A DNA stretch of 64,000 bases from Spirulinaceae cyanobacterium SM2_1_0 (GTDB lineage: Bacteria; Cyanobacteriota; Cyanobacteriia; Cyanobacteriales; Spirulinaceae), in the NCBI GenBank assembly GCA_012031265.1, contig JAAUTY010000011.1, positions 1 to 64,000 on the forward strand. The letters are read 5' to 3'. A program made the translations under genes and the position numbers. The stretch's first letter is position 1; every line of letters starts with the position of its first letter. The notes below the pieces were generated by a model, which had not been told where the DNA came from, ran no database searches, and saw only the letters and a program-made list of their open reading frames with translations. Shown here one piece after another: positions 46,436 to 56,235 of this stretch.

Positions 46436-47437
46436 ATGAAAGATGTTTCTGTTTTCGTCGCAGGCGACCCTCGGTTTCTGGCAGCATTTGCAGAGCGATA
46501 TGGGGGAATAGCTAACCAGCTGCTCGCGGTCACCGCTGCGGACGATTTTGCTGCACGGGTGCAACAGGCTAAGCCGGATATTCTCTTCATTCAGCTTGAT
46601 CTGTTATTTTGCCGCTTGGGTCATGAGTTGGCTTGTCGCGCTCGCTACTGTATTGCTCTGGATGCCCAACTGACTCTGACACCTGAAGGTGAAACCACGG
46701 CCCCCCTGCTGCGGGCGGCCGATGCCTTGACGCGGGCGGCGGATGCCTGCTTGCCGTTGCAACTGGAGACTGATCTGTCGGCTGAACTCGCTGACGCCCA
46801 GGAACAGCTTCTCCACGCTCAACTCCAAGCGGGCTGGCGTCAGGTGCAGCAGTATCAAGATGCCATGCAGACTAATGACTTCCTTTCGGCGATCGCGCTC
46901 TCTGACTCGCTGACCGAACTGAGTAACCGCCGTGCCCTGGAGTGGGAACTGCCGCGTCAAATCCAAGCGGCACGGGCACGCGGGATGCCGTTGAGTGCGA
47001 TTTTGCTGGATGTTGATCGATTCAAGCAGGTGAACGATACGCATGGGCACCTAGTGGGCGATCGCGTCTTGCAACTGCTGGCGGCGCGGCTGCGCGATCG
47101 CCTGCGGCTCCAAGACACGGCGTTTCGCTACGGCGGTGAAGAGTTTGTGGTCTTGCTCCAACAAACGGATGTGCAACAGGCGGCGGCGATCGCGCAACGT
47201 CTGCGGCGTTTGATTGGTGAGCAGCCCTTCAGTGTCAAGCGCAGTCTGGCGCTCGACATCACGATTAGTCTCGGTGTTGCCGGTTTGCAAGCCAGTGATG
47301 ACAGCCAAGGTACGAGTCTCATCAATCGCGCCGACCAGAATTTGTTGTGCGCTAAGTCTGGCGGCCGCAATCGTGTTGTGAGTACGCTAGTGGAATCTCG
47401 CCAACAGGAAGTAGAAAGTCTCCTGTCCAGCGAATGA
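46436..47437 (+). CDS. GGDEF-domain diguanylate cyclase
   Basis: A 333-residue protein expected to make cyclic di-GMP. Residues 1-100 look like a receiver-type fold (VSVFVAGDPRFLAAFAERYG, PDILFIQLDLLF) without the full phosphorylation Asp set, so it may be a pseudo-receiver. A coiled linker (QEQLLHAQLQAGWRQVQQYQ) precedes the GGDEF domain: LTELSNRRALEWEL, ILLDVDRFKQVNDTHGH and YGGEEFVVLLQ. The active GGEEF is intact, and the inhibitory I-site RxxD is present as RLQD five residues before it. ATG 46436 is preferred to one at 46340. It stands alone. Confidence 0.9.
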   Translation: MKDVSVFVAGDPRFLAAFAERYGGIANQLLAVTAADDFAARVQQAKPDILFIQLDLLFCRLGHELACRARYCIALDAQLTLTPEGETTAPLLRAADALTRAADACLPLQLETDLSAELADAQEQLLHAQLQAGWRQVQQYQDAMQTNDFLSAIALSDSLTELSNRRALEWELPRQIQAARARGMPLSAILLDVDRFKQVNDTHGHLVGDRVLQLLAARLRDRLRLQDTAFRYGGEEFVVLLQQTDVQQAAAIAQRLRRLIGEQPFSVKRSLALDITISLGVAGLQASDDSQGTSLINRADQNLLCAKSGGRNRVVSTLVESRQQEVESLLSSE

Positions 47438-47587
47438 ATACGCGCTATGGTCTACGTTGTGAGCTTCGGGATGCGGCGGCTGGCGATGCGTCTGCCCGAG
47501 GGTGTGATTCTTCCCGCTCGTCTCGTCCCCTACCGTGTCCCCTAGGCGGTTGAGGCTCAGTCCACGTCGCAAGCGCTGCTGTTTGAC

Positions 47588-47809
47588 ATGCACTTCAATT
47601 CTGAGGACTACTACGGCTGGATCGACGACGAATGTGACTGGCTCGCACCGCTAGTTTCCCTCATGAAAATTTTGCGTGACCTCCACGACCTCGCCGAGGA
47701 GCAACAGCGGTTGCCGGAGTTTCAACCCCAGCTAGCGCGACTGGCTGCCGCATATGATCGACGCTCCAGATTCCAGAACCGCCTCAAGCAAGCCCAGTTG
47801 CGGCCTTAG
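47588..47809 (+). CDS. Small hypothetical protein upstream of gluQ
   Basis: A 73-residue helical protein (MHFNSEDYYGWIDDECDWLA, MKILRDLHDLAEEQQRLPEF) with charged coiled-coil-like composition. It ends 15 bases before the gluQ start codon on the same strand, which supports expression with gluQ. No family recognised. Confidence 0.5.
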   Translation: MHFNSEDYYGWIDDECDWLAPLVSLMKILRDLHDLAEEQQRLPEFQPQLARLAAAYDRRSRFQNRLKQAQLRP

Positions 47810-47824
47810 TCACAGCGAACCAGC

Positions 47825-48682
47825 ATGAGTGACGATCACTCCCATCGCTATCGGGGTCGGCTCGCACCGACCCCATCGGGATTGTTGCATCTCGGTCATG
47901 CGCGCACCTTTTGGATCGCCCAGCAGCGTGCCGAGCAGGCTGGCGGCGACCTAGTCTTGCGGCTAGAAGACTTGGATCGGACACGCTGTAAGCCGGAGTA
48001 TGTCACCGCTATTTATGCAGATTTGACCTGGCTGGGGCTGCGCTGGCAGGAGGGGCCTGATGTCGGCGGCCCGCACGCCCCCTACGAGCAACAAGCGCGG
48101 CTGCCGTTTTATTCCGAGATTTGGCAGCAATTAAATGCAGCGGGGGTGATCTATCCCAGCCCACACTCCCGGCGGGATGTCCAACAGGCCTTGAGTGCTC
48201 CCCATGAGGGCGATCGCGAGTTGATCTTTCCCCCCGCCCTACGCCCCACCGCTTTTGCAGCCGTTCAGGAACCGGGGGCCGTGAACTGGCGCTTCTGCGT
48301 GCCCGATGGCGAGTCGATTCCTGTCGTGGATGGCCGCCTCGGTCAGGTTAGTTACAAAGCAGGCGTGGACTTCGGCGACTTCCTCGTCTGGCGCAAGGAC
48401 GGCTTTCCTAGCTATGAGCTGGCGGTGGTGGTGGATGACCACGCCATGCAGATTTCAGAAGTGGTGCGCGGTGAGGATTTACTCCTCTCCGCCGCGAAGC
48501 AAAGCCTGCTCTATCACGCCCTCGGTTGGGCGATCCCCGCCTTTTACCATGCCCCGCTGCTGCGCGATCGCCAGGGACGGCGTCTGGCGAAGCGGCATCA
48601 GGCGCTGGCGCTGCGATCGCTCCGCCAGGAGGGTGTGCAACCAGCCACACTGCGGCAAGCCTGGGCGAGCGAATTGGCGTGA
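47825..48682 (+). CDS. gluQ: Glutamyl-Q tRNA(Asp) synthetase
   Basis: A 285-residue truncated glutamyl-tRNA synthetase that attaches glutamate to queuosine-34 of tRNA(Asp). The HIGH motif is in RLAPTPSGLLHLGHARTFW, the ATP/Glu pocket includes LRLEDLDRTRCKPEY, and the KMSKS-like loop is RLAKRHQALAL. The anticodon-binding domain is absent, as expected. The zinc-binding Cys-x-Cys of the E. coli protein is replaced here by YPSPHSRRDVQQ, so the metal site appears lost. It starts ATG 47825. Confidence 0.93.
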   Translation: MSDDHSHRYRGRLAPTPSGLLHLGHARTFWIAQQRAEQAGGDLVLRLEDLDRTRCKPEYVTAIYADLTWLGLRWQEGPDVGGPHAPYEQQARLPFYSEIWQQLNAAGVIYPSPHSRRDVQQALSAPHEGDRELIFPPALRPTAFAAVQEPGAVNWRFCVPDGESIPVVDGRLGQVSYKAGVDFGDFLVWRKDGFPSYELAVVVDDHAMQISEVVRGEDLLLSAAKQSLLYHALGWAIPAFYHAPLLRDRQGRRLAKRHQALALRSLRQEGVQPATLRQAWASELA

Positions 48683-48698
48683 GCGCGAGGCATCGGAC

Positions 48699-49247
48699 TT
48701 AGGGGCGGCGATCGCTGCGATCGCGCTCATAAGCGATCAGTTTGCTGTAGTAGTCGTGCTTGGTGAGATTCAGCGAGAGGAAGACGTGCTTGCGTTCGTT
48801 GCCAAAGCCCTTGCGCTTGAAAAAGTTGATCGCGGGGGTGTTGGTGGGATCGGTATCGACCAAGATCATCCGCGCTCCTTCGGCGATCGTGCGCTCAATC
48901 AACCGATCGACGAGCATATCGGCGATGCCCTGGCGCTGGAACTGCGGATTGACGCCCAACCAAGTAATGTAACCATAAGTCCAAGAGGCTTTGACGATGA
49001 CCGTGCCGAGGACAAAGCCCGCGAGCACACCCTCATTCTCGGCAACGAGGCAATATTCTGGCTCGGTATTGAAGAGGCGTGTCACTTCCCACTCATCCCA
49101 GATGCGATAGAGCGAGGGGTAGCGATCACTGGTAAACAACTCCTCGCCAAGGTGGAAGACGGGCGCTAGATCATCAATGCCCAATTCGCGAATGGTCAGG
49201 TTGCGCGGTCGATGGGGGAACGGGGTGTCGCCCGAAACAGAAACCAT
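48699..49247 (-). CDS. GNAT-family N-acetyltransferase
   Basis: A 182-residue acetyltransferase. The fold motifs are NLTIRELGIDDLAPVFHLGEEL at the N-terminus, YGYITWLGVNPQFQRQGIADMLVDRL (motif A with the acetyl-CoA loop Q-x-x-G-I), and a C-terminal NFFKRKGFGNERKHVFLSLNL. It resembles RimI-like and cyanobacterial GNAT proteins; the substrate is unknown. The start at ATG 49247 is followed at once by conserved sequence; the upstream 26 codons are not used. Confidence 0.85.
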   Translation of the reverse strand: MVSVSGDTPFPHRPRNLTIRELGIDDLAPVFHLGEELFTSDRYPSLYRIWDEWEVTRLFNTEPEYCLVAENEGVLAGFVLGTVIVKASWTYGYITWLGVNPQFQRQGIADMLVDRLIERTIAEGARMILVDTDPTNTPAINFFKRKGFGNERKHVFLSLNLTKHDYYSKLIAYERDRSDRRP

Positions 49248-49330
49248 AAAAATTTTGCGGCGCGGGTGAGCGGTAAGTCGTGACCGTTTTTTCCAGGATA
49301 GACGGCGATCGCGGTTGACTGACAATCACT

Positions 49331-50547
49331 CTACAGACGCCGCAGGGCAACAATCGGATCGAGCTTCGCCGCCCGCTGCGCCGGGAGCACGCCAAACACG
49401 AGACCGATGCCGCCGGACACGCCCACCGCCATGATGATCGCCGGTAGCGAGACGCCCGCTTGCAGTGGCGTAATCAGGCTCACCAGCGTCACACCGCTGA
49501 TGCCAACGGCCGTGCCGATGACACCGCCGAGGGCCGCCACGATCGTCGCCTCGATCAGAAATTGGGCAAGGATGTCGCCTTGCTTCGCCCCGATCGCTTT
49601 CCGCAGACCGATTTCTTCAGTACGCTCGGTGACTGAAACGAGCATGATATTCATCACACCGATGCCGCCGACGAGCAGCGAGATCCCGGCGATCGCCGCC
49701 AGCATCGCCGTCAGGCCACTGGTCACTGTGCTGACGATATCAAGGACATCCCGTTGCGTATCGACGCTAAAGTCATCCTCAGTGATGATGTTGTGGCGCA
49801 AGCGCAGCAAGTTTTCAATCTGAAACGTGGCGGCACTGATGCTCGCTTCGTCCTGAGCCGCGATCGAAATGAAGCTGACCTCGGTGCCATAAGGAGAGGT
49901 GCGGCCGACCAGTTGATTGGCCGTGGTGGTGAGCGGCAGATACACCGTGTCATCCTGGTTAGTGCCGAGAAAGGAGCCTTTGGGCTGCAACACGCCCACG
50001 ACCTCGAAGCTGACATTGTTGACGCGGATCGATGTGCCAATCGGATCCGCGGCGTTGAACAGTTTCGTCGCGCGCTCGGAGCCGAGGACAGCAATGCGGC
50101 GGTTACTCCGCACATCATCAACAGTGATGAAGCGGCCGCTAGCGATATTAAAGGCGCGCACTTCGAGAAATTCTGGTGTCGTGCCGATGACCTGGACGTT
50201 TTCGGCTTTGTCGCGGTAGCTGACGGTGTAGCGGCCATTCACTTGGGGCGCGACGGCGGCAACACTGGGCACTTGTCGTGCGATCGCCTCGGCATCGGCG
50301 AGCACCAGGGTACGTGGCAGATCAAAGGTGGTGCGACGCTGCGATCGCGTCCCCGGCACCACAAAATGGTATTCGGCCCCAGGGCTTCAAACTCTTCCGC
50401 CGCCAGGCGTTGCGCCCCCTGACCAATGCCCACCATCGCAATCACCGAAGCATTGCCAATGATGATGCCCAACATCGTCAGCAGGCTACGCAGTTTATTG
50501 GCTCGCAGTGCGCTCACAGCCATATTTACACTTTCTGTCAACTGCAT
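49331..50547 (-). pseudogene. MacB/FtsX-type ABC permease with a frameshift
   Basis: The 5' frame starts at ATG 50547 (MQLTESVNMAVSALRANKLR, SLLTMLGIIIGNASVIAMVG) and reads up to ALGPNTIL near 50366. The rest follows in another frame from VVPGTRSQRRTTFDL on: the periplasmic MacB domain, then three C-terminal membrane segments (ISLLVGGIGVMNIMLVSVTERTEEIGLRKAIGA ... ending DPIVALRRL). One base is missing at about 50360-50366 (ATTTTGTGGTGCC). With it restored the protein would be about 405 residues, typical for DevC/MacB permeases exporting peptides or lipids. The partner ATPase is not adjacent. A true decay or a sequencing error are both possible. Confidence 0.82.
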
Positions 50548-50792
50548 TGGTTTAGTCCACCGTGATTTGCAGGTTTCAAACGGGCAGGATCGCCACTGCA
50601 ATTCTACAAAATCCCTGGTGTCAAAGCGATAGAGCGCGGCAGCAGCCAGTGGTGTATCAGGCCTAATTTTTTTCGAGCTGCCAGATTCTGTCTTAGCCAG
50701 AGGATGCGCCCATGAGCACCCAGATGCCAACCCAGATTTCTATCCTTGACCGACTACGAGAGCAGCAATGACTCTCACTGCTGCTCTCCAGT

Positions 50793-52148
50793 TCATCTGT
50801 TCACCGCAATCTTCATCTGCAAGCCTCCAGACGGCACGATGGTAATGCCGCGACGCACGGGACGGATGGGGGCTTGGGGAGCGAGATAAAGTTGAGAGGC
50901 TTGCAGGAGCGTCGCCAGGATCAGCTTCATCTCGTAGAGCGCAAAGGCGGCACCGATGCAGCTGCGGCTGCCGCCCCCGAAGGGAAAAAACTCGCAGGCT
51001 GAAAACTTGCGATCGAGAAAGCGTTGCGGTTGAAACTGTTGGGGTTGGGCAAAGGTTGCGGCGCGTTGGTGCGCCAGATAGATGCACGCCACCAGGATCG
51101 TGCCGGGCGCAAACTGGCGATCGCCCCACCCGAACGGTAACTGCACCACACGCGGCTGAGCGATCAGCGCAATCGGGTATAGACGCAGTGTTTCTTGACA
51201 AACCGCGTTGAGATACGGCAACTGGGTGAGCGCCTCCGTCTCTCCACTGCCCGCCAATTCTGCTCGTAACTGCGACAACACCTCGGGCTGCGAGTGAATC
51301 CAGTACAGCGCCCAGGCCAGCGATGAGGCTGTCGTTTCGTGACCCAGCAACAGCAGTGTAACCAACTGGTCGCGCAACTCGCGATCACTCATTGCCTCCC
51401 CTTGCTCATCCCGCGCTGCCAGCAAGAGGCTGAGGATGTCGGCGCGATCGCGATAGGCATCTCCAAGCCGCCGCGCCGCGATTTCCGCATAAATCAAGGC
51501 GTCAATCGCCGCCATGCGCCGCCGAAAATGCCCCCAAGGACTCCACGACCCCCAATCCTGTTGCAGGGGTGGGAAAAAGAAGAGACTAGAATAAAGCGGA
51601 TCGGTAATCGACTCTAGGAGGCGGCCGATCCGCACTCGCAACTGGTCGTAGCGTGACCCGGCGGTCAGGCCGAAGACGACGCGCAAAATGATTTGCAGGG
51701 TGATGTCGGCGAGCGGTTGTCGAATCGTGAACGGGCGATCACTCGGCAACGTCGCCGCAACCTCAGCCGTGATCGCGGCAATCGTCTCGCCATAGGTGCG
51801 CAGGCGATCACCATGCAGCGGCGGCATCAACAAGCGACGCTGGCGTTGGTGCTCAGCGCCATCGAGGGCAATCAGGGAGCGATCGCCCGTCAGCGGTTGG
51901 AAGACCTGCGTGACTTTTCCCAGAGCAAATTGCTCGGCTGGGGCCGTGAAAATGGCCTGGACGAATTCAGGATCGCCAGTAAAGATGACTGGGGGCGATC
52001 GCCAGCCCAACACTTGAGCGCTGAAGGTGTCGCCATAGCGCTGCTGCTGGCGGGCAAAGAACCGAATCGGGTCAGCGACCAGCGCCAGCATTTGCCAGAG
52101 TGCAGGGGGGGACAGAGCCGGGAGCGGCGTTGTGCAAGTGGTCAGCAT
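50793..52148 (-). CDS. Cytochrome P450 (CYP110-like)
   Basis: A 451-residue heme monooxygenase. The I-helix oxygen motif is LLLGHETTASSLAWAL, the ExxR is ETLRLYPIAL, and the heme-binding loop is FFPFGGGSRSCIGAAFALYEMK with the proximal Cys. The N-terminal part (FFARQQQRYGDTFSAQVLGWRSPPVIFTG) and lack of a membrane anchor fit the soluble cyanobacterial CYP110 group, which hydroxylates fatty acids, alkanes or terpenoids. ATG 52148 (MLTTCTTPLPALSPP) is used. No redox partner or terpene gene is adjacent, so the substrate is open. Confidence 0.92.
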   Translation of the reverse strand: MLTTCTTPLPALSPPALWQMLALVADPIRFFARQQQRYGDTFSAQVLGWRSPPVIFTGDPEFVQAIFTAPAEQFALGKVTQVFQPLTGDRSLIALDGAEHQRQRRLLMPPLHGDRLRTYGETIAAITAEVAATLPSDRPFTIRQPLADITLQIILRVVFGLTAGSRYDQLRVRIGRLLESITDPLYSSLFFFPPLQQDWGSWSPWGHFRRRMAAIDALIYAEIAARRLGDAYRDRADILSLLLAARDEQGEAMSDRELRDQLVTLLLLGHETTASSLAWALYWIHSQPEVLSQLRAELAGSGETEALTQLPYLNAVCQETLRLYPIALIAQPRVVQLPFGWGDRQFAPGTILVACIYLAHQRAATFAQPQQFQPQRFLDRKFSACEFFPFGGGSRSCIGAAFALYEMKLILATLLQASQLYLAPQAPIRPVRRGITIVPSGGLQMKIAVNR

Positions 52149-52529
52149 GATCCTAGCAGTACGCAACTTCGACAAACGACACCCCATCGGGGGCAAGTCA
52201 TGTCGCAGTATTTGGCTGTTATCCTAGCGCGTTGGTTAGCTGCCCGCGCAGCGATCCCCCCCCAGCCCCGTCCGTGAACCAGCAGACAGTCCATGGCAAT
52301 GATCAGCAACACTCATCAGCGCTGGGTGCAAAGTATGTCCTGGGATATGTTTGCAAGCGGAGCCCGGGAGTACAAAATATGAAGACAAGCTAAAAAAAGC
52401 AGTGATATCAGTGGCTGCTGCTTTCCCAAGCCATCGCTCGCGATTGCTCTGAGTTGTAGAGCGAACTGTTGCGATTGTCCTGTCTGACGACCCATTCGAT
52501 CGAATCGCGCGCTTCAGGAACAACAATTC
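52149..52529. other. Spacer upstream of the P450 gene
   Basis: About 380 bases with no supported gene. It probably holds the P450 promoter and that of the small ORF at 52530. A weak stem (AAAGCAG/CTGCTTT, 52396-52425) is the only structure seen. Confidence 0.4.
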
Positions 52530-52760
52530 ATGCGAAATACTACGACCTTACCCGAGATTGCCCGCGAGGGGTGGTCTGTGCAGATTTATAGCAGCGATCG
52601 CCGCTTGCTATGCAGCTTTGAGCCGTCTCATGCCTGGACGCTGGTTGCTGGCTTTGGGGCGGGCTTTTTGCTCGCTTTGCTGAGTGTCGGACATCTGCAA
52701 CCGCAGGTGACGGCTTCAGAACATTCGGCGGAGATGCAGGCACCTCTACAGTTGGACTGA
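52530..52760 (+). CDS. Small single-span membrane protein
   Basis: A 76-residue protein (MRNTTTLPEIAREGWSVQIY...) with one transmembrane segment (AWTLVAGFGAGFLLALLSVG) near residues 35-55 and a short polar tail. No family recognised. It starts at ATG 52530 without a clear Shine-Dalgarno, and codon use is like that of the neighbours. Confidence 0.5.
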   Translation: MRNTTTLPEIAREGWSVQIYSSDRRLLCSFEPSHAWTLVAGFGAGFLLALLSVGHLQPQVTASEHSAEMQAPLQLD

Positions 52761-52983
52761 CGGGAGTTGCTTACTTAGATTCAAAGTTGGCGATCACTAG
52801 CTTCAAATCAGATCGGGTCAAACCCCAAGCTGAAATTTTCTCGTGAGCCAATACAGTTTCTATTTCACACCCAATTCCGGTCTGTATACCCCAGCAACCG
52901 CAGCCCCTAACCAACCCCAAAGCGAGGAGAGGGCATCTTTCTCCCTTCCCCCGACACCGACCAATCCGCCTCAAAATAATCGT

Positions 52984-55158
52984 CTAGAACCAATCATCCT
53001 CCTCCTCGTCCCAGTCATTTTCGTATGGCGGCGGCTCCGGCGGTCGGCGGCGCTCGTAGCGACGGGGTTGGTCGTAGGGATCGCGCCGGGGATCCCGTCG
53101 CTCGTAGGAATTGGCGTCGCGGCGCTCATAGCGGCTGGGGGGGCGGCGGTCGGCGGGACTGGGTTCGCGGCGCTCATAGGGACCGGGTTCACGGCGGTCG
53201 TAGCGGCTAGGGGGGCGGCGGTCGGCGGGATTCGGGTCGTAATCGTAGGGCAAGCTGCCGTAGGGGGTGCGATCGCGCTTGTCATTGTCACCCAGCAATG
53301 TGCGCTTGAGTGAGCCGAGCAGGTTTTCGTCATCGTCGTTGTATTGCAGACGCACCTCGCGATTTAACTCGTAGAGCGCGTCTTGCAAATCAGCCTGGAC
53401 ACGGTCAATACCGCGTTCGTCGTCGCGTTCCAGGCTGGCCTCCAGTTCGCGGATCAGCGACTCAATCTGGCGGCGGTAGTAGCTGGCAAATTGCAGGCCG
53501 AAGTCGAGGGTGATTTCCTTGAGGCGGCGCTGGGCTTGATCGGTGAGGGCGCGGGCACGGTTACGCTTCTCGACCCGTTCCCGGCGCTCGCGGTCTTCAC
53601 GAGCAAACTGCTCAGCTTCGCGGATCATGTCGTTGACCTCAGCATCGCTGAGCGTCGAAGCGCCCTGTACAACGATGCTTTGCTCGCGGCCGGTGGTGCG
53701 ATCGACCGCCGTAACTTGTAGGATGCCGTTGGCGTCGATGTCGAAGGCAACCTGGATCTGGGGAATGCCGCGCGGTGCAGGGGGAATGCCGGTGAGCTTG
53801 AAGCGGCCCAGCGATTTGTTGTCCTGCGCCATCTCGCGCTCGCCTTGCAGGACATGGACTTCAACCAGGGTTTGGTTGTTGTCAGCGGTCGAGAAGATGT
53901 CGGAGCGCCGGACAGGGATCGTGGTGTTGCGCGGAATGAGTTTTTTGGTCACGCCGCTGATCGTTTCCAGTCCCAGCGAGAGCGGTGTCACATCCAGCAG
54001 CAGCACGTCCTTAACGCTGCCGGAGAGAATTCCGGCCTGGATCGCCGCGCCCACAGCTACAACCTCGTCGGGGTTAACGTTTTGGTTTGGCTCACGGTCG
54101 ATCAGGCTCCGCACGAGTTGCTTGACCATCGGGATGCGGGTGGAGCCACCGACGAGCACCACTTCGTCGATCTGCATCGGGTTCAGCGCCGCGTCCTTGA
54201 GGGCGCGCTTGAGCGGACGGCGGAGGCGGCTGACCAGATCGCCGCAGAGTTCTTCAAATTCGGTGCGGGTGAGGCGGGTTTCGATGTGTTTGGGGCCGTC
54301 TTCGGTGGCGGTGATAAAGGGGAGGTTGATGTCGGTGGTACTGACGCCGGAGAGTTCGATTTTGGCTTTCTCGGCGGCTTCGGTGAGTCGTTGCAGGGCT
54401 TGGCGATCGCTGCGGCGCAGGTCAATTTCCTCGGTTTCGAGAAATTTCTCAGCGAGCCAGTTGACAATCTTGTCGTCGAAATCATTGCCGCCGAGCTGGG
54501 TGTCTCCACTGGTAGCGCGCACCTCAAAGACGCCATCGCCGACTTCCAGGATCGAGACATCGAAGGTGCCACCGCCGAGGTCAAAGACCATGATCGTGCG
54601 ATTATCATTGCGCTCGAGGCCGTAGGCGAGCGAGGCGGCGGTGGGTTCATTGATGATCCGCAGCACTTCCAGACCAGCGATACGACCGGCATCCCGGGTC
54701 GCCTGCCGCTGGGAGTCGTTGAAATAGGCAGGGACGGCAATGACTGCACTAGTCACAGGTTCGCCGAGGTAGCGCTCGGCTTCCTCGGTGAGACGGCGGA
54801 GTACAAAGGCGGAGACTTCTTCGGGCGCGAAGTCTTTGCGCAGGCGGGGGCAGGGGATTTTGATGTTGCCGCTCTCGTCGCGGCGCACAGTGTAGGGGAC
54901 GCGCTTCGATTCGGGCGTCAGCTCGGCGTACTTGCGACCAATGAAGCGTTTGACGCCATAAAAGGTGTTTTGGGGGTTGAGGACGGCCTGGCGACGCGCC
55001 AATTGACCGACGACGAGTTCGCCGTCTTTGTTGAAACCGACTACGGAGGGCGTCGTTCGCATCCCCTCGGAGTTGGGGATGACGAGCGGTTTATCGCCCT
55101 CCATCACCGCCACAACTGAGTTGGTGGTTCCCAAGTCGATGCCGACTACTCTGCCCAT
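52984..55158 (-). CDS. dnaK: Hsp70 chaperone DnaK with Arg/Tyr/Pro-rich tail
   Basis: A 724-residue chaperone, most like cyanobacterial DnaK1. The nucleotide-binding domain reads [36 protein letters not shown] and [17 protein letters not shown]. The substrate domain begins near 390 ([17 protein letters not shown]). The lid ends near residue 625. The last 90 or so residues are a low-complexity tail of near repeats ([22 protein letters not shown]) closing with an acidic [10 protein letters not shown]; this tail replaces the usual EEVD-type end. Cyanobacterial DnaK1 also has an extended C-terminus, but the repeats here are marked. No dnaJ or grpE is adjacent. Confidence 0.94.
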   Translation of the reverse strand: MGRVVGIDLGTTNSVVAVMEGDKPLVIPNSEGMRTTPSVVGFNKDGELVVGQLARRQAVLNPQNTFYGVKRFIGRKYAELTPESKRVPYTVRRDESGNIKIPCPRLRKDFAPEEVSAFVLRRLTEEAERYLGEPVTSAVIAVPAYFNDSQRQATRDAGRIAGLEVLRIINEPTAASLAYGLERNDNRTIMVFDLGGGTFDVSILEVGDGVFEVRATSGDTQLGGNDFDDKIVNWLAEKFLETEEIDLRRSDRQALQRLTEAAEKAKIELSGVSTTDINLPFITATEDGPKHIETRLTRTEFEELCGDLVSRLRRPLKRALKDAALNPMQIDEVVLVGGSTRIPMVKQLVRSLIDREPNQNVNPDEVVAVGAAIQAGILSGSVKDVLLLDVTPLSLGLETISGVTKKLIPRNTTIPVRRSDIFSTADNNQTLVEVHVLQGEREMAQDNKSLGRFKLTGIPPAPRGIPQIQVAFDIDANGILQVTAVDRTTGREQSIVVQGASTLSDAEVNDMIREAEQFAREDRERRERVEKRNRARALTDQAQRRLKEITLDFGLQFASYYRRQIESLIRELEASLERDDERGIDRVQADLQDALYELNREVRLQYNDDDENLLGSLKRTLLGDNDKRDRTPYGSLPYDYDPNPADRRPPSRYDRREPGPYERREPSPADRRPPSRYERRDANSYERRDPRRDPYDQPRRYERRRPPEPPPYENDWDEEEDDWF

Positions 55159-55470
55159 TCGCGTTGCCGATTCCTAATAAATGTTAAGTGTCATTACCAG
55201 GTATTCTATCGCGTCCGCTAACCCTGTTCGGTCTGGAGCGGACGGCACTGCGGTCGGGGTGCGGGGATGGCGATCGCCTCGTCCCGGCAACCTCCCGATT
55301 CAGCATTGCAATTGTCCCCCGTGCCTAGCGCGTCGAACCGTATTGACGACGCTTCTGGGATAAGATGAGAGGCAAGCAACAAAAATTAATGGTGCCGATT
55401 GGATTGTTTAATGTCCAACATTATTTATCGAGTCTCTAGCTAAGAGTTTTGCTGAGGAGGATTTGAATTG
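55159..55470. other. Divergent promoter region of dnaK and psbU
   Basis: About 310 bases between the dnaK and psbU starts. The psbU-proximal 100 bases are AT-richer. A strong ribosome site GAGGAGG (55454-55460) lies 10 bases before the psbU ATG. No clear heat-shock CIRCE repeat is seen on the dnaK side. Confidence 0.5.
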
Positions 55471-55881
55471 ATGAGCAATTTACTGCGCTTGCTGATGGCC
55501 TTGGTGCTGGCTGTGGGTTGCCTAGTGGCAGGCCCTCAGACGGCTCAAGCACTGCCGATGACAGAGCTGACCCCAGTGTTGGTGGCAGCGGAACTGCGAA
55601 ATGCTGCCGATGAGATGCTGGGTACCGAGTACGGTCAAAAGATCGATTTGAACAATACCAATGTCCGGGCTTTTCGGCGACTGCCGGGTTTCTATCCGAC
55701 GCTGGCGAAGCAGATTGTGGCGAATGCGCCTTACGAAAATGTCGATGATGTTCTGAAGATTTCAGGGCTGAGCGATCGCCAGAAAAGTCGCCTCCAAGCC
55801 AATTTAGACAAGTTTACGGTGGTGGAAACGGCTGACGTCTTCACCGAAGGCGGCGGTCGGGTCAATAACGGGTATTACTAA
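55471..55881 (+). CDS. psbU: Photosystem II 12 kDa extrinsic protein PsbU
   Basis: A lumenal subunit that stabilises the oxygen-evolving Mn cluster. The 136-residue precursor begins with a signal peptide ([20 protein letters not shown] ... TAQA). The mature protein has two helix-hairpin-helix-like segments: [20 protein letters not shown], then [20 protein letters not shown]. It ends RVNNGYY. ATG 55471 is chosen over the TTG at 55468 because of the GAGGAGG 10 bases upstream. Single gene followed by a strong terminator. Confidence 0.96.
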   Translation: MSNLLRLLMALVLAVGCLVAGPQTAQALPMTELTPVLVAAELRNAADEMLGTEYGQKIDLNNTNVRAFRRLPGFYPTLAKQIVANAPYENVDDVLKISGLSDRQKSRLQANLDKFTVVETADVFTEGGGRVNNGYY

Positions 55882-55995
55882 ACCGAGGCCCAGGCACAAG
55901 ATTTCGCTGTCTGAGGTTTTGCCGGCAACCTTAGTGGCTGGCTACCATCGGCGTTGAATTCAGCCGCTTTGTGAGCATCAGCCAAACATCATCAG

Positions 55996-56027
55996 CCTCC
56001 AAGCCTGTTCAGGGCTTGGAGGTTTTT
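55996..56027 (+). terminator. Rho-independent terminator of psbU
   Basis: A perfect 10-bp stem CCTCCAAGCC / GGCTTGGAGG with a 7-base loop, followed by TTTTT. It lies 115 bases after the psbU stop codon and also just ahead of the convergent LuxR remnant. Confidence 0.9.
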
Positions 56028-56031
56028 GGTA

Positions 56032-56235
56032 TTAATTGGGGCTGATCGCTCCGGGATCGCCCACTGGCATTGGTAGCAGACGACTGACCAAGAGCGCGGC
56101 TTGAGTGCGATCGCGCAGTCCCAGGCAGCTGAGGATATTAGTGATGTGGTTTTTGACCGTTTTCTCAGCAATGTAGAGTGCTTGGGCGATTTTGCGATTG
56201 TTCGCGCTGGTCGCCAGCGGCGGCTGTGCCCGGAT
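56032..56235 (-). pseudogene. C-terminal HTH remnant of a NarL/LuxR-type regulator
   Basis: The reading frame shows the helix-turn-helix end of a NarL-type response regulator: NNRKIAQALYIAEKTVKNHI, then TNILSCLGLRDRTQAALL. It runs to a stop at 56032. The receiver domain and the first HTH helix (LTxREx..L) are missing. Upstream sequence belongs to the coiled-coil gene whose stop codon (56165) lies inside this remnant in another frame. A deletion probably joined the two. Confidence 0.75.

Noticed and set aside
50793-52148. P450 as part of a natural-product cluster
   Set aside because: Neighbours are a permease fragment and a small membrane protein; no biosynthetic enzymes nearby.
53845-55119. 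Long plus-strand open frame (424 codons) inside dnaK, and another at 53543-54625
   Set aside because: Antisense shadows of a strongly conserved gene in GC-rich DNA; no family features.
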